Below, one piece after another: positions 1 through 8,979 of a stretch of DNA of 64,000 bases (its first letter is position 1; every line of letters starts with the position of its first letter). Source of the DNA: Tardiphaga robiniae (GTDB taxonomy: Bacteria > Pseudomonadota > Alphaproteobacteria > Rhizobiales > Xanthobacteraceae); assembly GCF_001618955.1 (NCBI RefSeq), contig NZ_LVYV01000001.1, positions 875,501 to 939,500 of the forward strand, read 5' to 3'. The notes below the pieces were generated by a model, which saw nothing but the letters and a program-made list of their open reading frames with translations, was not told the origin of the DNA and made no database searches. The position numbers and the translations under genes are program-made.

Positions 1-1078
1 AGATCAGGATGACCACCAGCACGAGAAGGCCAGCCTCGATAAGGGTCTTGTAGACCTCGTTGATCGATGCCTGGACGAATTTCGTGGTGTCGAACGGCGT
101 GTCGTATTTGATGTCGTCGGGAAATTGCGTGGCCAGCGCGGCCATCTTCTTCTCGACAGCCTTCTCCACCTCGAGCGCATTGGCGCCCGGCGACTGGAAC
201 ACGCCGATGCCGACGGCCGGCTTCTGGTTGAGTGAAAAGATCTGGCTGTAGGTTTGCGCACCCAATTCGACGCGCCCGACGTCACGGACCCGCGTGACAT
301 CGCCATTGTCGCCGGTCTTGACGATGATGTCCTCGAATTCACTGGGATCATCCAGCCGCCCGTTGATGTTCAGCGTGTACTGGAAGGCCTGTCCCGCGGG
401 CGTCGGCGGCATGCCGATTTGCCCCGCAGAAACCTGCTGGCTCTGCTGCTGGATGGACTGGATGATATCCTGCGGCATCAGCCCGCGCACTTGCAGCTTG
501 CTCGGATCCAGCCATATCCGCATCGAATACTGGCCGGCGCCGAACACCGTCACATTGCCGACCCCCGACAGACGCGACAACTCGTCCCGGATGTTGATCG
601 TGGCGTAATTGCTCAGAAACAGGCTGTCATAGGTCGCCTTCGGCGACGTCAGTGTCACGAACAACAGGATCGCCGTCGATTTCTTCTGAACGGTCACGCC
701 CTGATTCTGCACGGCGGTCGGCAGCGACGACAGCGCGCTCGATACGCGGTTCTGCACCAGCACCTGCGCAAAATTCAAATCGGTGCCGATCTTGAACGTG
801 ACCGTGAGTGAATAGGTGCCATCCGCTGCGCTGTAGGACTGCATATAGAGCATGTCCTCCACGCCATTGACCTGCTGCTCGATCGGCAGCGCCACCGTGT
901 CGACGATGGTCTTGGCGCTGGCGCCGGGATAGCGCGTCGTCACCTGGACGGTCGGCGGCACCACGTCCGGATATTGTGCGACTGCGAGGCCATAGAGCGA
1001 GACGCCGCCGATCAGGATCATCAGCAACGCGATGACATTGGACAGGACCGGCCGCTCGATGAAGAACTTCGAAATCAT
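1..1078 (-). CDS. RND efflux transporter inner-membrane permease (AcrB/MexB type), 3' part outside window
   Basis: Proton-driven tripartite efflux pump subunit of the inner membrane. The first ~359 residues of what is normally a ~1050-residue protein are present; the C-terminal part lies beyond the left edge. The N-terminus MISKFFIERPVLSNVIALLM is the first transmembrane helix of the hydrophobe/amphiphile exporter family, followed by the periplasmic porter domain (GGVSLYGLAVAQYPDVVPPT, YPGASAKTIVDTV, LPIEQQVNGVEDMLYMQS). The end of the visible part enters TM2 (IEAGLLVLVVIL). It follows the membrane fusion protein gene by 8 bp on the same strand, so the two form an operon. No dedicated repressor is seen upstream. 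The family is certain; the substrate cannot be told. Confidence 0.93.
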   Translation of the reverse strand, partial: MISKFFIERPVLSNVIALLMILIGGVSLYGLAVAQYPDVVPPTVQVTTRYPGASAKTIVDTVALPIEQQVNGVEDMLYMQSYSAADGTYSLTVTFKIGTDLNFAQVLVQNRVSSALSSLPTAVQNQGVTVQKKSTAILLFVTLTSPKATYDSLFLSNYATINIRDELSRLSGVGNVTVFGAGQYSMRIWLDPSKLQVRGLMPQDIIQSIQQQSQQVSAGQIGMPPTPAGQAFQYTLNINGRLDDPSEFEDIIVKTGDNGDVTRVRDVGRVELGAQTYSQIFSLNQKPAVGIGVFQSPGANALEVEKAVEKKMAALATQFPDDIKYDTPFDTTKFVQASINEVYKTLIEAGLLVLVVILI

Positions 1079-1086
1079 GGCCTGTC

Positions 1087-2217
1087 CTATTTGGTCGGGG
1101 TCGGCGCTTCGATCTTTCTCAGTTGCGGATCGGCCTTCTGCCCCGGAATGGCACGCAGCAGGCCTGCAATGACGACGCGATCGTCCGGCTTCAGGCCGCT
1201 TTCAATTACGCGAAGCTCACCTTCCAGCGGGCCGGTCACGACCTTGCGCTGCTCGATGACATTGTCGCCATTCACGACCAGCACGTAACGCCCGGCCTGA
1301 TCGCTGCCGAGCGATACATCCGGCACCAGCAGCGCGTTGTCCTGCTTGTCGATAGGCACGCGAACGCGAACATAGAAACCCGGCAACAGGATGCGATCCG
1401 GATTTGGCAGCACACCTCGCACCGGCAGCGTACCCGTCGATTGGTTGATCGTCGGCGAGATGTAGTCGATCTGGCCCTTGTGCGGAAAACCGGTCTCGGT
1501 CTGCAAACCTATCTCGATCGGCAACTGCCTGAGATCGCTGACCGTCAGCCCGCGCCGCCGGGCTTCATCCCGGATGCGCAGCACGTCCTGTTCGTTAACG
1601 TTGAAATTCACATAAATCGGATCGAGCTGCACGATCGTCGCAAGCTGGGTCGGCGACGCGACACCGACCAGCTCGCCAACCGACACCAGATGCGCGCTAA
1701 CGATGCCATCAAATGGCGCAATGACATTCGTATAGCCGTAATTGACGGCCGCGATCTTGGTGTTGACTTGCGCCTGCTGCAGATTGGCTTGTGAATTTTC
1801 TCGTGTCGCCGTCGACTGCTCGAGCGTTGACTGCGAAACAACCTGGCGGGATACGAGGTCCGACTGGCGCTTGAAATCCGCTTCCGCCTGCTTTGCAGAC
1901 GCCTGCGCACCGGCTTCCGCAGCCTGCGCCTGCTCCAGCTTCAACTGGTATGTCTCAGGCTCGATCGTGAACAGCGTGGTGCCCTGCTTGACGAAGGAGC
2001 CGTCCTGATAGTTGATCGACTGCAGAACGCCCTGAACGCGCGCCACGAGATCGACATTCTTGATCGGTGCTGTATTGCCTGTCGCTTCCAGAAAGCGCGT
2101 GATGCCGCGCTGCACAGGAACCGCCACCTCAACTTTCGGCGGCGGTGGCTGCACGAAAGTGTTTTGCTCGCAGGCACTTAAAAAGAAACTCGCCAGCGCG
2201 ACGCTTGAAACGCGCAT
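1087..2217 (-). CDS. RND efflux periplasmic adaptor (membrane fusion protein), predicted lipoprotein
   Basis: Links the RND permease to an outer-membrane channel. From the chosen ATG the protein is 376 residues with a short signal ending in a perfect lipobox (LSAC, Cys16), so it is probably lipid-anchored in the periplasm. It then shows the HlyD-like pattern: beta-strands around ATGNTAPIKNVDLVARVQG, an alpha-helical hairpin rich in Gln/Ala (LKLEQAQAAEAGAQASAKQA), a lipoyl half motif VIAPFDGIVSAHLVSVGELV, and a C-terminal barrel ending VVIAGLLRAIPGQKADPQL. An in-frame ATG at 2286 would add 23 residues before the lipobox and has a weak GAGG upstream; I prefer 2217 because of the signal. Upstream partner of the permease at 1-1078. 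Confidence 0.9.
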   Translation of the reverse strand: MRVSSVALASFFLSACEQNTFVQPPPPKVEVAVPVQRGITRFLEATGNTAPIKNVDLVARVQGVLQSINYQDGSFVKQGTTLFTIEPETYQLKLEQAQAAEAGAQASAKQAEADFKRQSDLVSRQVVSQSTLEQSTATRENSQANLQQAQVNTKIAAVNYGYTNVIAPFDGIVSAHLVSVGELVGVASPTQLATIVQLDPIYVNFNVNEQDVLRIRDEARRRGLTVSDLRQLPIEIGLQTETGFPHKGQIDYISPTINQSTGTLPVRGVLPNPDRILLPGFYVRVRVPIDKQDNALLVPDVSLGSDQAGRYVLVVNGDNVIEQRKVVTGPLEGELRVIESGLKPDDRVVIAGLLRAIPGQKADPQLRKIEAPTPTK

Positions 2218-2501
2218 GATCGTGACATGCTGCAGCTGCTCAATATGATCCTTCGGTCCAGATGAACAGGCGCGCACAAATCGCATTGTCCTGCCTCAAT
2301 CAAATGACTCTCAAAAAATCCTTGGCCAAAAAAACGGACAGCCGTCCGCATCAATAGCAACAATCCACTTGTAGTGAAACCGAAACCGTAAAATGATGAC
2401 GAGCCGAAGTTGTTTTGCGAATGCCTTTCAGAACTCACACTTCTTGAAGATTTTGCGCAGTTGCCCTGATTGATCGGGCGGTAGCAACGAGGATTTTATC
2501 G

Positions 2502-3131
2502 ATGAATTTCATGTTCGGTTCAGCCGCGCGACATCGCGTGTCGATGGCAACTATTATTCTAATCGGAATCATGAGCCCCGCCTTTGCGCAGGCGCCGAGC
2601 CAGGCGCAGCGCGACGCGATCAAGACGCAGTGTCGCTCGGATTACATCGCGCATTGCTCGAGCGTTCCTCCTGGTGGAGAAGCCTCGTTGCAGTGCCTGC
2701 AGAAGAACATGTCGAGCCTTTCTATAGGATGTGCGGGGGCGGTCCGCGCCGTCCAGGCGCCAGCAGCTGGGCCTAAAGCCGCCGAACCAACACCCGCAGT
2801 AACGCCCAAGACAGAAGCCGCTCCACCGGCCACGAAGCCAGCCACTGCCGCGCCGAAAGCAGCTGCGAAAGGTACGACTGCGGCTCCGGCTGCGGCAGCC
2901 ACGACCGCCGCACCTTCTGCAGCCGCCGTCGCTCCCGCAGCGATCGTGCTGCGGCCGATGCGGCCACGCGAAGAATTATTCGTGATGAGATCAGCATGCG
3001 GTGGCGATATCAGATCGCTGTGCGGCGGAATTGCGCCGGGTGGCGGCCGCATCGTGCAGTGCCTGGCCAGCAACAGCGCATCGCTTTCGCCGGCTTGCAC
3101 CAGCGTCCTGGCGCCGTTCGCTCGACGATGA
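2502..3131 (+). CDS. secreted cysteine-rich repeat protein with Ala/Pro-rich linker
   Basis: A 209-residue predicted periplasmic or secreted protein. The signal peptide ends around IIGIMSPAFAQ-type residues (about residue 30). Two copies of a cysteine repeat follow, one near residues 44-78 (CRSDYIAHC ... LQCLQKN ... IGC) and one at the C-terminus near 168-202 (CGGDIRSLCGGIAPGGG ... VQCLASN ... PAC). Each has the C-x(6-7)-C ... CL-x-N ... C pattern of the short Cys-rich repeats (GLG1-like family). They are joined by a ~90-residue low-complexity Ala/Pro/Lys/Thr linker. Start chosen at 2502 with GAGG about 9 bases upstream. Divergent from the efflux operon. Function unknown; four cysteines per repeat suggest disulfide-stabilised modules. 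Confidence 0.75.
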   Translation: MNFMFGSAARHRVSMATIILIGIMSPAFAQAPSQAQRDAIKTQCRSDYIAHCSSVPPGGEASLQCLQKNMSSLSIGCAGAVRAVQAPAAGPKAAEPTPAVTPKTEAAPPATKPATAAPKAAAKGTTAAPAAAATTAAPSAAAVAPAAIVLRPMRPREELFVMRSACGGDIRSLCGGIAPGGGRIVQCLASNSASLSPACTSVLAPFARR

Positions 3132-3158
3132 ACACGACGCGCCCCGCAATGGGCGGGA

Positions 3159-3515
3159 TCACTCTCCACGGAAGGCCAAAATCAACTGGATTAGCCGAAC
3201 AGACAGAATGACGTAACAGAACGACATGATGATCTGAAGCGCCACGTGCCATTCCAACTTTGCGAGCTTGTAGAGGCCATCGAGAAAATTCAGTAGCAAC
3301 AAAACAATTCCGAACAGCATGACACCGCGGCCGACAAGACCGTGGCGCAAATATCCAAACAGAACGAGAGAGGGCTCATCGCTCGACACATGTGCCCCGG
3401 CCGATATGATCAAAGTGCCGATCACCATCTTTTCGACGTGACTGAATATTTCCTTGGAAGCGGGCTCGATATGTCGATTGTGCAAAGTAAGCCACATGGT
3501 CCTGAAATCCGACAT
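3159..3515 (-). CDS. small integral membrane protein, function unknown
   Basis: A 118-residue protein starting MSDFRTMWLTLHNRH, with AGGAGA correctly placed upstream of the ATG; the frame extends 35 residues further upstream but that part looks non-coding. Three hydrophobic segments are visible: a first around IGTLIISAGAHV, a second VMLFGIVLLLLNFLDGLYKL, and a third QIIMSFCYVILSVRLIQLIL. The layout recalls small YqhA/UPF0114-like or DUF-type membrane proteins, but I do not recognise the family with certainty. It is convergent with the Cys-rich gene (27 bp between stops). No catalytic motif is seen. Confidence 0.6.
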   Translation of the reverse strand: MSDFRTMWLTLHNRHIEPASKEIFSHVEKMVIGTLIISAGAHVSSDEPSLVLFGYLRHGLVGRGVMLFGIVLLLLNFLDGLYKLAKLEWHVALQIIMSFCYVILSVRLIQLILAFRGE

Positions 3516-3795
3516 GCTTTCTCCTGCTGATTCAACATCGGGCGAAATAGTCCCGTCGCATGTTTCAAGTCGGCAAGTATCTGCGAGATAGAATAGACGT
3601 TCTGCCGCATCAGGACGCAAGGCGCCGTTACAGGATTTCTGAACGCTTACGGGACTTTTGCGGGTTCTTACGAACTACTCTTTGTAATCGAAGAAATTTC
3701 CAAAACTCTTGTTCGTATTGCGGTTACGCCACCACTGAAGCCCACGAACCTTTCTTCGCATGTCCTTTGTCAACCAACCAAGCCGGGAGATCACC

Positions 3796-4008
3796 ATGCG
3801 TTCTTTCTTGATGATGGTTGCAGCCGTTCTCGCATTCGGTACGACAATGACGTTTGAAGCCACCGACGCCAATGCCGTCGTCTGCGCGCGCGGCGTCTAC
3901 CGTGCCGGCTGCGCCGGCTATCGTGGCGCCGCCGTGGTGCGCCGCCCGGTGGCGGTCGCGTGCCGCACCGTCTGGGTCAATGGCGTGCGCGTACGTCGCT
4001 GTTACTGA
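3796..4008 (+). CDS. small secreted Gly/Arg/Cys-containing protein, hypothetical
   Basis: A 70-residue protein. The ATG at 3796 has GGGAG six bases upstream. The frame is open 12 codons further upstream, without a better site. A signal peptide (MRSFLMMVAAVLAFG ... ATDANA) is followed by a short mature part with four cysteines (VVCARGVYRAGCAGYRG, VAVACRTVWVNGVRVRRCY). Small secreted proteins of this composition are frequent in Bradyrhizobium-type genomes and are uncharacterised. No partner gene is evident. The spaced Cys pairs make disulfides likely after export. Confidence 0.55.
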   Translation: MRSFLMMVAAVLAFGTTMTFEATDANAVVCARGVYRAGCAGYRGAAVVRRPVAVACRTVWVNGVRVRRCY

Positions 4009-4137
4009 CCGAGGGCGGCTTCGACTGAAGTCAATCTATTCGGACGGCCCGTCGGACTCGCTGGCGAACGGCCGAGAGAGAGACATTGATTTGTGCCGGC
4101 GATGGCTGAGCCATTGGCCCTGCCTGCAAAAACGTAA

Positions 4138-4182
4138 ATGCCCGGCACATCTCACGAAGCTCGCTTCGCGGTGGCCGGGCAT
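4138..4182. repeat. dispersed palindromic repeat (GCCGGGCAT family), copy 1, half element
   Basis: An imperfect inverted repeat with arms ATGCCCGGC (4138-4146) and GCCGGGCAT (4174-4182) around a smaller GAAGC/GCTTC hairpin. The same right-hand module recurs at 7740-7784 and, degraded, at 13127-13175. It sits between a stop codon and the convergent gabD gene, the usual position of REP-like elements. Confidence 0.75.
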
Positions 4183-4221
4183 GACGAGTGACTGGTTCAA
4201 AATTCGGGAAGGCGCGACGCC

Positions 4222-5712
4222 TCAGATTCCCGACATCATGATGTATTTGATCTCGACATATTCTTCCATGCCGTGATGCGAGCCTTCGCGGCCCAAACCT
4301 GACTCCTTCACGCCGCCGAATGGAGCGACTTCGGTGGTGATCAGGCCGGTATTGACGCCAACCATGCCGGACTCCAGCGCTTCCGCAACACGCCAGACGC
4401 GGCCGAGATCGCGCGAATAGAAGTACGATGCCAGACCGAACGGCGAGGCGTTGCACATGGCGATGACATCGGCTTCATCCTTGAAGCGGAACACCGGCGC
4501 CAGCGGTCCGAAGGTTTCTTCCTGCGAGACCAGTGCATCCGGCTTCACATTGGCGAGCACCGTCGGCTCGAAGAACGTACCGCCCAGCGCATGGCGCTTG
4601 CCGCCGGTGACGACCTTGGCGCCGCCCTTTACCGCATCGGCGATGTGGCGCTCGACTTTCTCGACTGCCTTCTCGTTGATCAGCGGGCCCTGGGTAATGC
4701 CCTGTTCGGTGCCGTCGCCGACCTTCATCGCCGCGACCTTCTTCGACAGCTTCTCGACGAACTGGTCGTAGATGCCATCCTGCGCGTAGAGGCGGTTGGC
4801 GCAGACGCAGGTCTGGCCCATGTTGCGATATTTCGACACAATCGCACCTTCAACGGCGGCATCGATATCGGCATCGTCGAACACCACGAAGGGTGCGTTA
4901 CCGCCGAGTTCGAGGCCGAGCTTCTTCACACCGACCGAAGCCTGCTTGTAGAGAATCTTGCCGACATTGGTGGAGCCGGTGAAGCCGACGAAGCGCACGG
5001 CAGGATGTTCGCACAACACGAGGCCGATGGACGACGCATCGCCGGTGATGATGTTGAGCACGCCCTTCGGCACGCCGGCACGCTCGGCGAGTTCAGCCAG
5101 TGCGAGTGCCGACAGCGGCGTCTCGTTGGCAGGCTTCAGCACCACGGTGCAGCCGGCTGCCAGCGCCGGCGACACCTTGCGGGTGATCATCGAGTTCGGG
5201 AAATTCCATGGCGTGATGGCGCCGCAGACGCCGATCGGCTGCTTGATGGCGAGGAGCCGGGCATCGGCACGCTGGGTCGGGATGGTCTCGCCATAGACGC
5301 GGCGGGCTTCCTCGGCGAAGAATTCGATATAGGCGGCGCCGATATCGACCTCGCCCAGCGCTTCGGCCAACGGCTTGCCCTGCTCGGTGGTCAGGATCAG
5401 CGCGAGGTCTTCACGATTCGCAATAATCAGCTCGAACCACTTGCGCAGGATGTTGGAGCGCTGCTTGGCGGTGAACTTGGCCCAGGCCGGAAACGCCTTT
5501 TCGGCGGCCTCGACAGCCTGCGTCGCTTCCTTGGTGCTCATATTCGGCACCCTGGCAAGTTCGACGTCATTGACCGGGTTGGTGACCACCGTTTCGCCGG
5601 TGCCGACCCAGGCGCCATCGATATAGCACTTGTCGCGCAGCAGCGAGGGGTCCTTGAGGCGGTCGCGCAGCGAAGAGGCGGTGGACTGGCGTGCGGCTGA
5701 TGTCGGTGACAT
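4222..5712 (-). CDS. gabD: NAD(P)-dependent succinate-semialdehyde dehydrogenase
   Basis: Oxidises succinate semialdehyde to succinate in the cytoplasm, the last step of 4-aminobutyrate degradation. 496 residues, normal for the family. The start ATG at 5712 has AGGAGA upstream; an open 27-codon extension to 5793 lacks family similarity. Aldehyde dehydrogenase hallmarks are seen: ITPWNFP with Asn170, FTGSTNVGK near 244-252, general base Glu268 in LELGGNAPF, and nucleophile Cys302 in NMGQTCVCANR. The ELGGNAPFVVFDDADID stretch is typical of GabD rather than of other aldehyde dehydrogenases. It stands alone here without gabT, so another semialdehyde substrate (e.g. glutarate semialdehyde) remains possible. 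Confidence 0.9.
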   Translation of the reverse strand: MSPTSAARQSTASSLRDRLKDPSLLRDKCYIDGAWVGTGETVVTNPVNDVELARVPNMSTKEATQAVEAAEKAFPAWAKFTAKQRSNILRKWFELIIANREDLALILTTEQGKPLAEALGEVDIGAAYIEFFAEEARRVYGETIPTQRADARLLAIKQPIGVCGAITPWNFPNSMITRKVSPALAAGCTVVLKPANETPLSALALAELAERAGVPKGVLNIITGDASSIGLVLCEHPAVRFVGFTGSTNVGKILYKQASVGVKKLGLELGGNAPFVVFDDADIDAAVEGAIVSKYRNMGQTCVCANRLYAQDGIYDQFVEKLSKKVAAMKVGDGTEQGITQGPLINEKAVEKVERHIADAVKGGAKVVTGGKRHALGGTFFEPTVLANVKPDALVSQEETFGPLAPVFRFKDEADVIAMCNASPFGLASYFYSRDLGRVWRVAEALESGMVGVNTGLITTEVAPFGGVKESGLGREGSHHGMEEYVEIKYIMMSGI

Positions 5713-5866
5713 GGGCGGTTCTCCTGCGGAAAGTGTCGCGAACGTATAGCCGCGGACTTGTAGAGGAGTATAGGCCCGAAAGCTCCCCTTCACCGCGAAT
5801 GGCAGCTATCGCTCGCAGGGGTATTTAACGCCCGAATTCAACAGTCGCAGAGCGCCGCAAGCCCGA

Positions 5867-6196
5867 TCAGGCCGCGCCGCGCATATAGGTCTCGCGCCGA
5901 TCGATCATTCGCTCGAAAGCGATGCGGGCGTTGGCACGGGTGGTCGTGGAGAAGGTGCGATATTCCAGCTCCGGCAGCATCGCGGCGTCGCCGCGACCGA
6001 ACCAGGAAATAAACGATTTGGGCGGAGCCGAGATCTTCGCCAACGCCTGCGCCAGATTGTCGGACGCATCGAAAGCGAAAAGGGCGCCGGTCTGCGCCAC
6101 GCGAACCTCGAAAATTCCTGGACCGATCGGCGCCTCGATGCTCTCGCCACGGGAAGCGCGGGGATAATGTTTCCAGTCGGTCCAGTTCGCGATCAT
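5867..6196 (-). CDS. conserved hypothetical protein, 109 residues
   Basis: A cytoplasmic protein of 109 residues without signal or membrane segment. The ATG at 6196 has GGAG eight bases upstream. The N-terminal half (RGESIEAPIGPGIFEVRVAQ ... GALFAFDASDNLAQAL) resembles a small beta-rich fold seen in uncharacterised Bradyrhizobium proteins, and the C-terminal half is helical and Arg-rich (FSTTTRANARIAFERMIDRR). I cannot assign a function. It is transcribed in the same direction as gabD, which starts about 150 bp downstream of its stop. Confidence 0.6.
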   Translation of the reverse strand: MIANWTDWKHYPRASRGESIEAPIGPGIFEVRVAQTGALFAFDASDNLAQALAKISAPPKSFISWFGRGDAAMLPELEYRTFSTTTRANARIAFERMIDRRETYMRGAA

Positions 6197-6470
6197 CGTC
6201 AGTCTCCGCAGCTGACACGCTGCATCAGGTACTCATGGTCTTACGGATTAGTGTCGGAAGGCGCTTTGACGTTCACATCATTTTTTGAACACAGCTGCGC
6301 CAATTTCGTTCCAGGGCGCGGTTAAACTCGCTCCCAACGTCGATATGGTTCCTCTCAAATGCTAAAACCAGCGCAAATGTAATCACATCCGCGAGACCGA
6401 CGACCTCGCGCCCAAGTTGAATGTCCACGCCGGAAATCGGTAAGATCAAAGAAAATCGGAGAGGAAACGG

Positions 6471-7655
6471 ATGTCAGTTCAAGTCGAGATCGACCGGATT
6501 CTGCAGCAGGCCAGCGAAACAGGTGCGATTCCCGGTGCCGTGGCGGTAGCTGCGACACGGAACGAGATCATTTACCAAGGGACGTTCGGCAAGCGCGACG
6601 CATCCAAGGATACCACCATGACTCCGGACAGCGTGTTCTGGATCGCTTCCATGACCAAGGCGATTACCGCTGCCGCAGCAATGCAGCTGGTGGAGCGGGA
6701 CAAATTGACGCTGGATGCACCGCTGGCGGCCGTGCTTCGGGACCTTGCGGAGACGCAGGTGCTGGATGGCTTCGACAGCGAAGGCACTCCGAAACTACGT
6801 CCGCCGCGCCAGCCGATCACCTTGCGGCATCTGCTGACCCATACCGCCGGTTTCTGCTACGACATGTGGAACGGCGACATGGTGCGCTATCTCGAGACAA
6901 CCGGCATTCCGCCATTTCGCTCCGGACTGAACGCCGCCATGAAGGTGCCGATCATGCGCGATCCCGGAGCGCGCTGGGAATACGGCACCAATATCGACTT
7001 CGTGGGCAAGGTCGTCGAGGCCGTTAGCGGCGAACGCCTTGACGCCTATTTCCTGAACCATTTGCTGGCACCGCTTGGGATGACCGACACCGCCTTCGTG
7101 ATTGGCGGCGACCAGCGCAAGCGCCTCGTTGCCATGCACAGCCGCGGCGCCGACGGTGCACTGACCCCGATCCCGTTCGAGATCAAACAGGATCCGGAAT
7201 TCTTCGCCGGTGGCGGGGGGCTCTATGGCACCGCCCCCGACTACATCAAGTTTACGCAAATGATGCTGAATAACGGGACCGGCAACGGCAATCGGGTATT
7301 AAAGCCGGAGACCGTCGCGCTGATGAGCCAAAACCACATCGGCGAACTCAACATGACGCCGATGGCTTCAGCGGTGCCGACCGCCAGTAACAATGTCGAC
7401 TTCCTTCCGGGTATCGACAAGAAATACGGCCTCAGCTTCATGATCAACACGGTGCAAACCGCTGAAGGCCGCAGCGCTGGCAGCCTCGCCTGGGCCGGCC
7501 TCGCCAACACCTATTACTGGATCGATCCCGCACGCGACATCACCGGCGTGATCATGATGCAGGTGCTGCCATTCGCGGATACGACTTGTTTGAAGGTGTT
7601 TTCGGATTTCGAACGCGCGGTGTATGCGGGGCTGGGCGCGAAGCAGGCGGCGTGA
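6471..7655 (+). CDS. serine hydrolase of the class C beta-lactamase / EstB esterase family
   Basis: 394 residues, start at ATG 6471 after GGAGAGGAAACGG. The penicillin-binding fold shows the S-x-x-K nucleophile/base pair Ser60-Lys63 in WIASMTKAIT and the Tyr171 motif WEYGTNIDFVGKVVEAVSGE that replaces the canonical Tyr-x-Asn. A glycine-rich FFAGGGGLYGTAPDYIKF segment lies near 245, and the C-terminal third ends in WIDPARDITGVIMMQ. No signal peptide, so a cytoplasmic esterase is more likely than a resistance enzyme. It stands alone between two intergenic regions. The substrate is unknown. Confidence 0.85.
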   Translation: MSVQVEIDRILQQASETGAIPGAVAVAATRNEIIYQGTFGKRDASKDTTMTPDSVFWIASMTKAITAAAAMQLVERDKLTLDAPLAAVLRDLAETQVLDGFDSEGTPKLRPPRQPITLRHLLTHTAGFCYDMWNGDMVRYLETTGIPPFRSGLNAAMKVPIMRDPGARWEYGTNIDFVGKVVEAVSGERLDAYFLNHLLAPLGMTDTAFVIGGDQRKRLVAMHSRGADGALTPIPFEIKQDPEFFAGGGGLYGTAPDYIKFTQMMLNNGTGNGNRVLKPETVALMSQNHIGELNMTPMASAVPTASNNVDFLPGIDKKYGLSFMINTVQTAEGRSAGSLAWAGLANTYYWIDPARDITGVIMMQVLPFADTTCLKVFSDFERAVYAGLGAKQAA

Positions 7656-7682
7656 GAGCCGCGATGCGCTGATCTCTCACCA

Positions 7683-7788
7683 CGTCATGGCCGGGCTTGA
7701 CCCGGCCATCCACGACTTTCCTCTCTTGCCAAGACGTGGATGCCCGGCACATCTAGCGAAGCTCGCTTCGCGCTGGCCGGGCATGACG
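7683..7788. repeat. dispersed palindromic repeat, copy 2, complete two-hairpin element
   Basis: About 106 bp with outer ends CGTCATG and CATGACG. The first hairpin is ATGGCCGGG-cttga-CCCGGCCAT (7687-7709). The second has arms TGCCCGGC (7741-7748) and GCCGGGCAT (7776-7784), with an inner CGAAGC/GCTTCG stem. It fills the gap between the convergent hydrolase and kinase genes and may also act as a bidirectional transcription end. Confidence 0.8.
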
Positions 7789-7817
7789 ACAGAGAAGAAA
7801 ACCCAAGAAATGCAGCC

Positions 7818-8819
7818 TTAAACCGGCAACCCGTTCTTGCCCGCCAGGTCCTTCAGCGAAACCTGCGGACGCGCGCCAATATGCTGGATGACTTCAGCGG
7901 CGGCCATCGCACCGAGCTTGCCGGCATTTTCATAGCCGGCGTTGCGTACCAGGCCGAACAGGAAGCCCGCCGCGAACAAATCGCCAGCGCCCGTCGTGTC
8001 GACGAGCTTCTCGATCTTGTGTGCAGGCACCGCAACGACGCCATCGCCCGATGTCACGACACAGCCCTTCTCGCTACGCGTCACGACGCCGAGCTTGATG
8101 TCCTGGCCGAGCTGCCTGAGCGCCGCATCGAAATCCGCGGTCTCGTAGAGCGAGGTCAACTCGGCCTCGTTCGCGAAGATGAGATCGACCGTGCCGGTAC
8201 GCATCAGGTCGAGAAACTCGGCGCGATAACGGCCGACGCAGAACGCATCCGACAGCGTCAATGCGACCTGACGCTTGGCGTCATGGGCGATCTTCGAGGC
8301 CTTCACGAAGGCTTCCTTGGCGCTGGCGGGATCCCACAAATAACCTTCGAGATAGACGATCGACGAGGCCGCGACTGCAGCGGCGTCGATATCGTCGGGC
8401 GTCAGATCCTGCGCAGCACCGAGATAGGTGTTCATGGTGCGCTCGCCATCGGGCGTCACCAGGATGTAGGAACAGCCGGTGGCCGGACCGCCGGTGGCGG
8501 GTTTGGTGTCGAACGCAACGCCGGCCGCACGGATGTCGTGGGTGTAGAGCGTGCCGATCTGATCATCCTTGACCTTGCCGATATAGGCCGTGCGCGCGCC
8601 GAGACTGGCGAGGCCGACGATGGTATTGGCGGCCGAACCGCCGGACATTTCCGTGGCCGGGCCCATCGCCTTGTAGATCGCCGTGGCGCGGGCTTCGTCG
8701 ATCAGCGCCATACCGCCCTTGGTCATCTCATGCACGGCGAGAAACTTGTCATCGGCCTGCACCAGCACGTCGAAAATCGCATTGCCGATTCCGAGCACGT
8801 CATATTTCGCTGAGGTCAT
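7818..8819 (-). CDS. PfkB-family carbohydrate/nucleoside kinase, probably adenosine kinase
   Basis: 333 residues from the ATG at 8819 (protein start MTSAKYDVLGIGNAIFDVLV); an upstream extension to 8936 overlaps the divergent murJ promoter region and is rejected. The ribokinase-fold signatures are present: the N-terminal GIGNAIFDV strand, the GGSAANTI substrate glycine motif near residue 57, and the C-terminal DTTGAGDLFAAGF with the catalytic Asp and anion hole. The N-terminal sequence and the length match the adenosine kinase annotated in rhizobia, which phosphorylates adenosine to AMP. A sugar kinase cannot be excluded from sequence alone. Divergent from murJ. Confidence 0.8.
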   Translation of the reverse strand: MTSAKYDVLGIGNAIFDVLVQADDKFLAVHEMTKGGMALIDEARATAIYKAMGPATEMSGGSAANTIVGLASLGARTAYIGKVKDDQIGTLYTHDIRAAGVAFDTKPATGGPATGCSYILVTPDGERTMNTYLGAAQDLTPDDIDAAAVAASSIVYLEGYLWDPASAKEAFVKASKIAHDAKRQVALTLSDAFCVGRYRAEFLDLMRTGTVDLIFANEAELTSLYETADFDAALRQLGQDIKLGVVTRSEKGCVVTSGDGVVAVPAHKIEKLVDTTGAGDLFAAGFLFGLVRNAGYENAGKLGAMAAAEVIQHIGARPQVSLKDLAGKNGLPV

Positions 8820-8979
8820 TAAGAATATCCCGTTGCGGCAATTGCGATGAGGCTGAAAATCCGTTTCAACTCGTCTCGCGGTCGCCCAAGTTGAGCCGTC
8901 GGTAAAGGCCGGTCTGATGGCTGCAGCGACTATCACGTTCTGCCCCGCGCCAGCAAGGACAGCCCCTTACGATGGTTCT

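Noticed and set aside
254-811. Long plus-strand reading frame inside the efflux permease
   Set aside because: Antisense to the AcrB-like gene, whose minus-strand translation has unmistakable family motifs; no ribosome site.
4138-4182. CRISPR-like interpretation of the GCCGGGCAT repeats
   Set aside because: The copies are isolated in different gaps, contain hairpins, and have no regular spacers or cas genes.
4591-5700. 369-codon frame on the plus strand opposite gabD
   Set aside because: A shadow of the GC-rich third positions of gabD; composition is Arg/Gly/Asp-rich with no family resemblance.
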